NCBI GenBank assembly: GCA_905250025.1
Contig: CAJNOJ010000011.1
Coordinates: 439,287-503,286 of the forward strand
Direction of reading: 5' to 3'
DNA from: Adineta ricciae
Taxonomy: Eukaryota > Rotifera > Eurotatoria > Adinetida > Adinetidae
DNA: 64,000 nucleotides
Shown: piece after piece, positions 26,021 to 35,943 of the stretch
How the letters are laid out: each line of letters begins with the position of its first letter
How positions within the stretch are numbered: the stretch's first letter is position 1
The notes under the pieces: model-generated
The model's input: only the letters and a program-made list of their open reading frames with translations
What the model was told of the DNA's origin: nothing
Database searches by the model: none
Position numbers and translations under genes: made by a program

Positions 26021-26575
26021 GTTATATACAGATCACATTTATTCGCGGAGAAAGTTTTCGAGAATGTTTTTGTGACAATGAATGTCGACAACCCATTGCA
26101 CCAGATGGATTTTTATATTCTACAACGAAAAAAAGGAATCTATCGACAACAAGGGCACAAATAAATATCAATTATAGGCATTTATAATTTACGAGTCGCA
26201 TATGAATAAAGGCAACACATTTCTCTACTTCGATAGTGCCATAATCGAGGTAGACCATGAGTAGAATCAACCTATTTATCGATAGTTTATTATATACGCA
26301 AACGAAAGCAAAACACTGCAACAATCCATTGTACTATATAAGTCATATAGACTGTCGAAAGTTAAAGTATATTAACACTCCGAACACATAGTTTATTAGA
26401 ATAGAATTTAAAGGATGAGCTTACGAATGGTATACAAACATTTGCTTTGGTTAATTTTTGAAATGAATTGACATCTGCTATCAACTAGAGAGAAAATATT
26501 GTTCTTTATTTATTATTTATTATATGTTTTTGTTTTAGATAGGAATGAGAAAAACGTTGACAGTATAAGTCTGCT
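26021..26575. other. intergenic interval upstream of RASEF
   Basis: AT-rich, with no coding region recognised. It holds the RASEF upstream region and the 3' flank of the minus-strand Tctex1 gene. Confidence 0.4.
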
Positions 26576-27136
26576 TTATTCTGTATAGACGATAAATGCT
26601 GTGGCAACAGCAATCATGTCACGACCGAAATTCGTTCGAACAGTAAGTGATCCATCCGTGTCTCGATCCCATAAACATCTTGATGCAATTGTTATCTCTT
26701 GATGTATCTGTCGATTCGGTGCTGCTTGCACAATTGATACAACGACAATAATTTTATATCGTGGAGTACTCAAGTACTCCGGTTTGAGAACGCGTCGTAA
26801 TTGATGAGCCAAATCTCGTGCAAGATCGACACATAATTTCGGTTCATATCGAATACTTTTTGGTACTCGATTACAGCGCCGATTCAGTTCTAATTGCAGA
26901 ATTTTTTGTGCACGACAAAAATCGAACTTTTTCTGTGGACCAAGAGCATACGTTGGCATTAGAAGTATCGGAACAGTTGAAGTAACATCCGAATATGTTG
27001 TACTAATTTCTCGTTGCCAATTTTTGCCATACAAAGGAACAGTTAGATTAGTTGATGTTTGCTGATCATTTGTTTGTTTTGTAACTGTAAAAACTCGTTG
27101 CAGTAACGTACGAGGTGTTATACGTTTCGCTGCCAT
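26576..27136 (-). CDS. Tctex1-domain dynein light chain-like protein
   Basis: A single exon of 186 aa, starting MAAKRITPRTLLQRVF. The C-terminal 100 residues form a Tctex1 domain: LCVDLARDLAHQLRRVLK, then YKIIVVVSIVQAAPNRQI, ITIASRCLWDRDTDGSLTVR and TNFGRDMIAVATAFIVYTE. The first 80 residues are a family-specific extension, as in the longer members TCTEX1D1/DYNLT5 and TCTEX1D2/DYNLT2B of ciliary and cytoplasmic dynein. The exact orthologue cannot be decided by eye, so no symbol is given. Confidence 0.9.
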   Translation of the reverse strand: MAAKRITPRTLLQRVFTVTKQTNDQQTSTNLTVPLYGKNWQREISTTYSDVTSTVPILLMPTYALGPQKKFDFCRAQKILQLELNRRCNRVPKSIRYEPKLCVDLARDLAHQLRRVLKPEYLSTPRYKIIVVVSIVQAAPNRQIHQEITIASRCLWDRDTDGSLTVRTNFGRDMIAVATAFIVYTE

Positions 27137-27637
27137 ACAAAGCTATGTTTATTTCTATTTGTTGCTGTTTTTTCCCGAAGTTTGTCTTTAAATATTGATC
27201 GTTAGTCATAATCACTCTTTTATTCAATTGAACATGCAAGAAATTCAATGATTAAACATCTGCGTTTGTCAATCACTCATTTTCTTCTTAGTACTGCTTT
27301 ACTACACAATAAATCTGGCGAAGCGGCTGCTTTTTTTCTCTTCTCTCGTTCTTTTTGATGCTATTGTCGTTACGCAAAATTCTCTCAACAACAGAAAAGA
27401 AAGAAAGAAAGATAGAGCTGAACATGCACAGGTAAACGAGAAGAAAGAAAAAAAATGACGAGGTTGCGGTCGATAGAAAGTGAATGACTGACTAGTAGGA
27501 CAAGAACGTCTGCATCCCAACGAACACGGATATAGAAGAAAAAGAATCTGATAAAAAAAAGCTACTCCCGACAGTAATACGTCTCACAGAATATCTTAAC
27601 AACGGAAGTTTTTTTTTTCAGAACAACTTCCACTCAT
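27137..27637. other. divergent intergenic interval
   Basis: Lies between the minus-strand Tctex1 gene and the plus-strand PACT gene, so it is probably a shared promoter region. Purine-rich A/G runs occur at 27392-27460. The sequence ahead of the plus gene ends in TTTTTTTTCAG, about 17 bases before the ATG at 27638. No coding region is supported. Confidence 0.45.
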
Positions 27638-28976
27638 ATGGCTTCAATTCAACAGCAGCAAGTTCCACAGATACAATCCACTACTATCACCATGACTAAT
27701 TCGCCCCAGATTGATTGGAAAAAGCGTTGTGAACAACTACAAATCGAATATCAACTTGAGCTTAAACGTATTCACCATCATTATGATCGAGAACTTCGAG
27801 AAAAAGTCAATGGTAAACTTTTCCAGAATCAAAACGAACAGAAACTTGTAAATTTAATCTATTTTTTAAGAAGTTCGTCTTCGATTAAAACATGAATACG
27901 ACCAACAAATTGCCGAGCTTCGTGCACGTCTATCCGAGCAGCACGATTTACCAAATATGAGCTTAAACCTGGATCAAAGTTTTGGTGATCAAATACGAGA
28001 ACAAGTTCGTCTTGCCGAAGAACACGATCGTTATGAAGATGAGCAACATCGGCGGTTGCTATCACAACAATCAAATGATAACGAACCGTTCAAACGACTT
28101 ATCAATAAATTACATTCCGAAGGTAAATAAATCGTATAAACACATATACGTCGTCAATGATTTTTCATGATTCTCAAGTGTCAATAGAGTTCGAATAATT
28201 ATTAAACTGCACACATTCTGATTTCTTTAGGTGTTCAAGTATTGTCATTAACCGAGCTTCTTGACTTGCAAATCCAAGGAACAAATGTCAATTTAACAAA
28301 TTCGATGCAAAAACTACATGAAGAAAACGCCTCTCTTCGCTCGTTGATTGCTAGTGTGAATGCAAATGGAAGTAGTCAGACGTTAATCGAATGTCTTGCA
28401 GATATATTTCGATGTGAACAAGAACGTCGTTTGAGTGAAATTCAGGAACAAGAAAAAAGTAAAGACTTAGAAGAAGAAATTCATCAAATGTGTGAGTATC
28501 AACGTCAAGCATTAGGTAAATTATTATCACAAAACCGTCTTTCCATTATCAATGAACTCGAACAAACCAAGAAAGAATTTAACTATCTAAAGGAACACTT
28601 CGAGCAGATCAAACAGAGCCAAAATCAATCGATTCATATCAACTCCCATCGTTTAAATAAGTTTTATTTGAAATATTTACGTTGTGAAGCTTATCGAAAG
28701 GCATTGATCTATCAAAAACACTATTTACTCGTCTTGTTGACTGGCTATGAAGATACGGAAACATATGCGCTGAATGAAATACGCCGTTTAACCGGAGATC
28801 CCAAAAGCGACGTATTCAAATACGATAAAATGGGATTCATGCCCAAACAACCCTTTCCTCAACGTGCTATGAATTATCGTTTTCGTTTTCGGTGCTATGT
28901 TACCGTTGTTATCGGAATTATACGAATGCGTTGGCTTGTGAAGAAATGGACACGAAAGATAGCGGCAATTCGATGA
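27638..28976 (+). CDS. short pericentrin/AKAP9-like protein with C-terminal PACT domain
   Basis: Three exons (27638-27812, 27871-28122, 28231-28976) sum to 1,173 bases, or 390 aa. Residues from about 25 to 270 are coiled coil rich in Glu, Gln, Leu and Arg. The C-terminal 100 residues match the PACT centrosome-targeting domain: FYLKYLRCEAYRKALIYQKH, YLLVLLTGYEDTETYALNEI, then basic RFRFRCYVTVVIGIIRMRWL followed by VKKW. In pericentrin and AKAP450 this domain anchors the protein to the centrosome. At 390 aa it is far shorter than vertebrate pericentrin (over 3,000 aa), as if only the anchor and a short coil were kept. An unlinked upstream part cannot be excluded. Confidence 0.85.
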
Positions 28977-29427
28977 AGAGATTTGGTTTTCGTATTTTTT
29001 TATCGATGTAAATCAATAGATGTTAGTTGTAGGAAAGATAACAATAAAAACAAAATCTTTTTCATCAAACCGTAAAAAACCTAAATCATGCGATGCTATT
29101 TCAGTTGACCATGGAACTCAATGTCAGCAAGTCTGGCAGTTATTGCTACTATGATGCTCTGTCATTTTGTCTAACTATTCTTTTGACAATCGAAGGCTAA
29201 GCTCTGGAGAGAATTTGTTACTAAGATTCTTCAGATAATGACGATAGCGTACGTGCTGAGGGATATCTCGCATACACACGTCAATACTCTATCATTTCGA
29301 AAAGAAATATAAATGAGTTAGATAAGATAGGATTTGATCTTTTGTTTTCGATACTTGATATTCTTCACTTGACTATTTAGATCCAAAGCATACTGGGGAA
29401 TTTGCTTTACATTTCGAATTCTCGATT
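28977..29427. other. intergenic interval
   Basis: Holds the 3' flank of the PACT gene (AATAAAAACAAAATC near 29042) and the upstream region of the LURP-one gene. No coding sequence is recognised. Confidence 0.4.
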
Positions 29428-30151
29428 ATGGCTCGATTTGTTTTTCACTTGTTAGCTTTACAATTGGTGTTTATTGCCGGTGCATTAAGCCTTTTTTCAT
29501 CAAAGAAGGTCGATGATGCAGTAAAATATCAACTTCAACAAAAGGTTCTTACACTTGGATCATCGTATACGATCAAGGATGATAAAGATAAACCAGTTTA
29601 TAAGGTAAAATTTCAGATAAAAACTGTTTTGTTATAAACAGAAGGTCAATTCCTTTTAGGTTGGATTCAAACAATTAGGTTTAGGTAAACATCTTCAATT
29701 AACTGACGTTAGTGGCCAACAAGAGTTCTATTCAAGTAAGAAGTTTAGAAAAGCCGTTATTTATACTTCCGATTATTTTAGTTAAACACATTCTCAATCC
29801 GCTTGGCTTAGCTAAGTATGAAATTCGTCAGAACGATAAGGTCATTGCTGATATAAGGTAAACAATTGAATGAATCCTTGAACTAAAATTTTCAAGTGTA
29901 ATTCTAGTCGAAAATTTAATTTCATTGGCGGCAAAAAGTTCTCCGTTAAATCGAAACATGGTACATTCAAAATCGAGGGCAATTTCCGTTCTCGTGAATT
30001 TAAAATTAAAAAAGACCATGTTCTTGTGGCAACCATTTCAAAGAAATTCTTCTCCGTTGGTGACAAATATGGTGTTAAAATTAACCGAGGTCAAGATGCT
30101 CCATTCATTTTAGCTTTGGCTATTGTCGTTGATGAAGTAGCTCATGATTAA
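29428..30151 (+). CDS. secreted LURP-one/YxjI (Tubby-like C-terminal) family protein
   Basis: Four exons (29428-29604, 29660-29735, 29782-29857, 29908-30151) sum to 573 bases, or 190 aa. The start MARFVFHLLALQLVFIAGAL is a clear signal peptide. The rest is a run of short beta strands: KYQLQQKVLTLGSSYTIKDD, PVYKVGFKQLGLGKHLQLTD, YEIRQNDKVIADISRKFNFI, FKIEGNFRSREFKIKK, and the terminal DAPFILALAIVVDEVAHD. This resembles the LURP-one-related/YxjI fold, whose members usually end in a hydrophobic helix such as ALVVALDEI. Family function is poorly known. A signal peptide on this domain is unusual. Confidence 0.75.
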
Positions 30152-30489
30152 AGCATTTTTATATGAACTAGACGTTGGTTTTCTATTATACCCTTTTTTT
30201 GTCATGCAGTGCACCCTTTTTTCCTGATTAATTGTCCATATCATGAATAAATACCATTGGTTTCATTTAAGTAGCCTGAAAAACTTTCTTACGTTTTCAC
30301 GAAGTCTGTGGTTGCCGACAAGTCGATTTACGTAGATCTTGTCTAAGATTTTCTTGAGGTTTTTTCTAAATCAACAGTTACAAAAAAAAATATTTCGATT
30401 TCATACAAAGTGATCACCATCTGACGATAATAATAACAAGAAAAAGGGAAAAGAACAGGAATAAGCTTAATACACAAAAGATACACAAA

Positions 30490-30780
30490 TTAAGTTTTAG
30501 CAGCTGGTAATGGATCTGCTCGAATTCTTGACAAGTCCATGTTTCGATCCATGTCTTCGTCTATCTCACCAATTAAAGCGACATTATCACCACGAATTAT
30601 ATAAAGACCAAGCAGAACTTGTTCGACGCCGCTAGCTGAAGAAAATACACGTTCATGACTATCGTCTAAGATTATATTAATCGCTTGATCAAAGCCACGT
30701 AATGTTCCAATAATGATTCGACCATCTCCTGTGACGATATTCACCAATTTATTGACGTAAGCATCGAGCACCTGTGCCAT
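30490..30780 (-). CDS. LSM8: U6 snRNA-associated Sm-like protein LSm8
   Basis: A 96-aa single exon, full length for the family. Sm1 motif: VNIVTGDGRIIIGTLRGFDQ. Sm2 region: LGLYIIRGDNVALIGEID. The SSASGVEQVLLG stretch matches LSm8 (SSSQGVEQVVLG in human), which separates it from LSm1. LSm8 defines the nuclear LSm2-8 ring that binds the 3' end of U6 snRNA in splicing. Confidence 0.96.
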   Translation of the reverse strand: MAQVLDAYVNKLVNIVTGDGRIIIGTLRGFDQAINIILDDSHERVFSSASGVEQVLLGLYIIRGDNVALIGEIDEDMDRNMDLSRIRADPLPAAKT

Positions 30781-32079
30781 TTTTCTTGTTTTATTATCGT
30801 TTGTTTGATTGCTTTCAAACTAAAAATGAAATTTCAATTTCCAGTGAATAAACTAACCAACCACGCACTATAAACTCTGGCTAACCAATAGCTAGTTTCT
30901 TTCTGTACAGTGTTCTGTGACTAAAAAATTTTTCAAAGATATTCTTCCCGTGCTCGATATTCGATGTTGGTCGTTTCTTTTTTTTCAGCAAGTATTTTGA
31001 GAAAGTTCGCAGCTCAGTGAGAGAGGTCGCTAATAGCAGCAAGTGCACTTGCAACATACACAGATTTTGACGAATATATTGTAGTAATTATGTTCGGTAT
31101 AAACATTAGTTCAAGAAAATACCTGAGGTATATTTTTGAGAATATGTTAAGATTTGTATCCTTTTCGTTTCCACAAATCGAAACATCCACGACGATTTTT
31201 TACATTATTTCTTTTGCCCATTTTAATGCAGAGCTGACCCCATACGTCAGTAGTGGTTTTACAATTATCCAAGAGAATAATTTGATCGATTGAAAGTGAA
31301 TACAATGTGCTGTTTTGAACTCGTCATCATCAAATCGAGGTTGACGTGGCATCGTTGAAAAGATCTAAATTTCCTTGGCTTTTTACAATTCACATAATAA
31401 AAGGTATAGATTTACTTACTGGAAACTATTTGCTAATACTCTAACTACTTTTAAGCTTTACTCGCGTCTTTTATTAGTTATGCAGGTAAGATAAAGGTAT
31501 ATGTATACTTAACTACGGAGAGTTCGTCTAGTGAGTTCGTTTTCTTCATATGTTCAGGTATATTTGTACTTGCTCTGCATTTAAAAGTAGATATCATTTT
31601 ATTATTCGTGTTTTGTTTAATGTCATTTAAGTGTTCTTTTCTACATCAACTTATCATGTTTCTTTTGGTAATTGAACAGAAAATATATTATTCCATCCGA
31701 CACGTTTACATCAACATCATTTAGATGAACCGAAATTTTTTTAATTTTACAAATAACAACCAGCGCAATAAATCAAACTCTTCAAGCTAAAATAGATATG
31801 CCACACAAGATTGATCCTTATTCATTTCTATAGTTAATTGTTATCGAGCACGTGCTGCTTTTACTATATCGACTTTCACCAACAATTGATCAATGTACTT
31901 GTAAAGTCAATCAAGTCATTTCACTGATCTTTACACTGTGCAGATATTGAATATATATCTCAATTTTATGAACATCGTCTGTTTATCGTAGACATCAACA
32001 AAGTAACGCGAGTTCACATTCGTATATCATTCAAAAAAGTTCAGCTATTCATACATTCATTATCATAAATTAATATACT
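30781..32079. other. gene-poor interval
   Basis: AT-rich, with short chance frames only. No gene, RNA or repeat is recognised. Confidence 0.4.
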
Positions 32080-32325
32080 CCAGGTCGATCATTCCGGCGA
32101 CTGGATCCGTTGAAATCTGGGTCGGTTCTGGTACAGCTCTTCTCGATTCCGGCACAGTTTTCGCCGATTCCAGCAAGTTCCGGCAGGTTCCTTGCCCCCG
32201 GATTCCGGCCAGAATTGCACAGAAAATATCCAATCAGTTCCTGACCGTTTCCAGCTCGAAGTTTGCAGGAAACGGTCGGAAAACGAACCTAACCGGCCAG
32301 AACCGACCGTGCCATAATAACCTGG
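32080..32325. mobile_element. GC-rich palindrome-ended element (MITE-like candidate)
   Basis: A sharply bounded 246-base GC-rich block in AT-rich flanks. Its ends pair as nested inverted repeats: CCAGGT at 32080-32085 with ACCTGG at 32320-32325, and GGTCGGTTCTGG at 32120-32131 with its exact complement at 32297-32308. An internal hairpin pairs GACCGTTTCC (32243-32252) with GGAAACGGTC (32268-32277). Degenerate TTCCGGC units recur inside. No clear target-site duplication is visible. A small non-autonomous DNA element or a captured palindrome fits; origin by transposition is an inference. Confidence 0.4.
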
Positions 32326-32388
32326 GTTAAACTCCTCGTTTATCATACTACAAATTGCTCTTCGACTTCGAAAAGTGAAATTTATATG

Positions 32389-33216
32389 AAGAGAATGTTT
32401 TCATCCATATTACTGATTATATTTGTTACTAATACATTGATCATTTTAACAAATGTCACAGCAACTAATGTTATTATTGAAACTCAAAAAAAGAATAGCT
32501 TTGCACAATATTGGTATGTATTTTGAGCAACTTGAGAAATTTATCGTCCATATACTTATACCTTTCAATGATTTATGTCTTACTTCACCAACTTTAGATG
32601 TCTGTGAGTATGTACAATCAAATGGTCCTAGCATCTTAGAAATTGGAACTGCTCGGTCATATTCGAAGCCTGTATCTTCAATATACGATATGAATAATAT
32701 TTCCCTTATAATGCTAGACATGAAGTTGATAAAATTGTTCAAAAAGCAAAATCTATTTTATACTTTAAGAATGACAAGTTTTACCTACCCAGTTATGCAA
32801 AAAAAAACACCAGTCGACACTTCCATCATCTCCACCAATGATAACCGTCAACAAATAATTTATCGCTCGAAAAATATTGCAACATTAGTTCTAGAGCAAA
32901 TGCTCAATAGTAAAAAAAGTATTCGACGTTTTAAATGATGAACGAATAGCAGAACTTTTACCATTAGTCGATTTAGCACATAACATTAAGCTTGATATTA
33001 CAAATATTGAAGAAAGCAAACAGAATTTTATAAATATGATTTTCGGACAAACCGTCTACGCGTTGAATCATGTTCTACAAAAATGAATCATAATCTTCAT
33101 AACGGGCCGCAATGTTTTGTTGTCTCGGCTATTTTTCGTGAAATTTCTAATGATAGCTCATCTATTTATCAAGTTTATCGTTTAACACCATTACCTATAC
33201 TTTTAAATGGAAATCA

Positions 33217-33248
<32 letters not shown>

Positions 33249-34030
33249 CTAGCCTGCCGAAAGTATTTGGAATTAATACAAACGAAAGGAATGTTATATT
33301 ATGGAACAATGACGAACTATCGACCAATTGCATATTGTCCTCAGTCAGATAATGCCGTAAATATCCAATAACGATTCTTTTATCATCTATACCTTGTCTG
33401 AATGAATTGATTGATACTGAATTTGATATGAAAAGCAGCAGCTGTGATGTTGTTGAATCAAAACATAGTCAAATCGGTATACTTAATATTGTAAACAATA
33501 TATGGTACATCAATTCACTTGATCAATTATCTAATTGTAATATGCATTCATTTTTATCGTCATCAACAGATAAACAATTCACTACATACCCATTATCTGT
33601 ACAATTACTTTGCTTGCGTCCGATTCAATGCTCGACTATTCGGTTACCACCAAAAAAAAATGTATTGATATTAATATCATATTGAAGCCTAAACAAAATC
33701 GACACACAAGACAACGAATCATCTTTACCATTCCACTTTCTGAAATTACTACTAGACTTGTTTCTATATACAAAACTGCATGTAAACTTACTTTTGCAAA
33801 TATTAAACATGATATAGATTCGGAACGATCATCTATCCAAAAATTACGGGAAGAATTCGGTAATCTATTCAAATTGATACTCTTTCTGCTGTTATCTACT
33901 GTTATATTGTCAATCTTGAAGGTTTACAAACGTAATGAAGCTTAGCAAAACGGCGATATGCAAAAGCTACTGAATCGATTAAAGAGAGATTTCATACACG
34001 TTTGACACCACATTATAATGATTTTTAGGC
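32389..34030 (+). pseudogene. broken coding remnant with envelope-glycoprotein-like layout
   Basis: A run of open segments in different plus-strand frames suggests one decayed coding sequence. A signal-peptide-like hydrophobic start lies at 32389-32450. The main frame then changes near 32500, runs to a stop at 32938, and resumes in other frames through 33.0-33.9 kb. A hydrophobic membrane-anchor-like stretch lies near 33865-33925, just before a stop. An (AT)13 tract at 33217-33242 interrupts the region, and several in-frame stops occur at 33.3-33.7 kb. The order signal, Cys/Asn-bearing ectodomain, C-terminal anchor resembles env-type glycoproteins of retrovirus-like elements. No gag, pol or LTR was found. 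Assignment is tentative. Confidence 0.35.
33217..33242. repeat. (AT)13 microsatellite
   Basis: Thirteen uninterrupted AT units lie inside the broken coding remnant. Confidence 0.9.
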
Positions 34031-34433
34031 ACATAATGTAGAGATATGCTTTTATGTAGTAATACATAGATTCACTTCGTCAGTAGCATCCGGTCCTTAT
34101 AAGGGTGTATGTATTCGATATCCTAAAACGCACACATAACATTTTCCCATATCATTGTATTTCTCTTTCGAGATTTTTCAATAAAATAACATGTTCGTTT
34201 ATCTACACATATATTCTGACGAAAACAAAGTCGTCTAGTCAAACTCAGCAAAAGAAATGATACTCGTACACAAATTCATGTCAGTTAAAAGCAGATAATT
34301 GACATAACTGTCATGCATTGAACTTCGAAATAATCTTTCTTTTCCCGTTAATTCATTGATCAAGTCAACAAATGAACCAATTCAACTTTACAAATAATTT
34401 ATTAATTTAGAAAAACAACGAAAAGCTATTTAC

Positions 34434-34937
34434 GGAAAAAATAGCTAACTCTTTCATTCTTGCTGTTGTCCAAAGCCCATTTTAATTTCAAATGTTCGTT
34501 CTAAAAAAGTGATCTTCTCAATATTCATGTACCAGTAACAAAATCTTACTTTTTGCCTCTTTTCGACAACGATACTCCTTCATCGACTTTGGAGTAAACC
34601 ACACTCTCTAAACAAAAAAAAATCGAATTCTAACAACATAAAATAGCAAACAAACATACTTTACAACTACAGCCATTTCGTATACATTTAATTCCACACC
34701 GGAACAAAATATACTAACCACCACCATTACCACCTTGAACACCCACTCTCCGTTTGATGATCACCAGTTACCTTGACACCACTACCCGCACCACCACTCA
34801 CCCCGAATCTATCCACAACAGTCACCGGCTAAAAAGAAAACTCTTTTTTTTTCCTGAAACAAACAAACACTCACTCTTCCAAAAACATCCATAACCACCA
34901 TCACATAAATCAAAACGACGACACCAAACTTCAGCAT
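34434..34937 (-). CDS. tentative small secreted peptide gene
   Basis: The ATG at 34937 opens MLKFGVVVLIYVMVVMDVFG, a good signal peptide, ending at a GTGAGT donor. TTTTTAG|CCGGTG then starts a frame PVTVVDRFGVSGGAGSGVK, which is Val/Gly-rich. Further GT-AG pairs are visible, with an exon-like block near 34522-34588 that is rich in Lys/Arg and contains KR pairs. I could not settle the frame through the last exons. A short secreted or peptide-precursor gene is plausible, but the 3' structure is unresolved. Confidence 0.25.
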
Positions 34938-35385
34938 ATTGAAAGCGAAAGAGATTGATTTTCGAAGAATGTGACAAATAATCGCTCAGACGGCAATTTA
35001 TATCTTCGTTCCATCGTCTATGTTCATTGATCTATCACCCGCTTACAACAACGTCAACACAGAACAATCAATAATGACCTTCGTTCAGTGATCATCTTTT
35101 TTTAACAGTTACGTCCGACTGTCGGTATATGGTCCATTGCATACAAGTAGAACGCAACTCAATAAACAAAATTCTACCATGCAAAAACAACTCAAACAAT
35201 ACACGATAACCACCCAATTGACAACCACAAATTCTCGCTCTTTCCCTCGATGACGAGAAAAAAATAGACATAACCATCTGTACATACATCCACTAATCAC
35301 TCTATTCACAAATATCAACTAGGAGAGTGTGTCTCTGTCCAGAGCGTTTTCCTGTCTTTCGGGCCAACTGTGTGTGATTCAGAAT

Positions 35386-35640
35386 TCAATTCTGCAATCG
35401 AACAGACTTTTTTTTAAAAGAATTCACTTCGAGAAAATTTTCAATCGCAGTGTGGTAGCTAATTGGTGCTAGCTTGTCATCCAGAAAAATAATTTTTTGG
35501 TCACTAAGGAATCCAATGTCCAATCTATGACCACAATTATGGTGTTTTTCGTATTGGTGAATTTTGCTTAGTGTATTTTGAAACCAATCGGTTTCAGTCC
35601 TAAATGGTGGTAACTTCACACCGATACAAAGTTTGTTTTC
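35386..35640 (-). other. orphan open frame without a good start
   Basis: An open stretch of about 80 codons with protein-like composition (KLPPFRTETDWFQNTL, IGFLSDQKIIFLDD) but no ATG and a stop shortly upstream. It could be an exon of an unresolved gene or a decayed fragment. It lies in the gene-poor stretch that also holds the broken remnant. Confidence 0.2.
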
Positions 35641-35943
35641 TGTTAACTCTAACCTGCGTCACAGTGTCTTATTTGCTTTTCAAAGGGTTTCAATGTGCTC
35701 AGCACTGGGAGAATTCCTCCAAAAAAAAGGGCCAGCTAGTCTAACGGATAGACGTTACCTGTAAAATAATTGCTTCAAAAATTCCAAAACCTTCCAATAT
35801 GTCGAAATGCTTGAGAATTAAATTAGTTTGAATATTGAACCAACTCATACACTTCATTTCATGTTTATAAATCAGAAAACCTTGTACGGTCTTTTCTTCC
35901 CTTTGCTTAGTCAACAATTTTATTTGATAACAAAACAGATAAA

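Noticed and set aside
32089-32346. 85-codon Arg/Gly/Ser-rich frame on minus
   Set aside because: It lies inside the GC-rich palindromic block and its repeated residues follow from repeated TTCCGGC-like units, so it is not a gene.
33217-33242. AT-rich tract as a replication origin or CRISPR-like repeat
   Set aside because: It is a plain (AT)13 microsatellite; no repeat-spacer structure exists anywhere in the window.
35729-35760. tRNA-like 5' part with a perfect A-box match (TAGTCTAACGG at 35737-35747)
   Set aside because: No B-box (GGTTCGANTC) follows within tRNA distance and the anticodon stem does not pair; at most a fragment.
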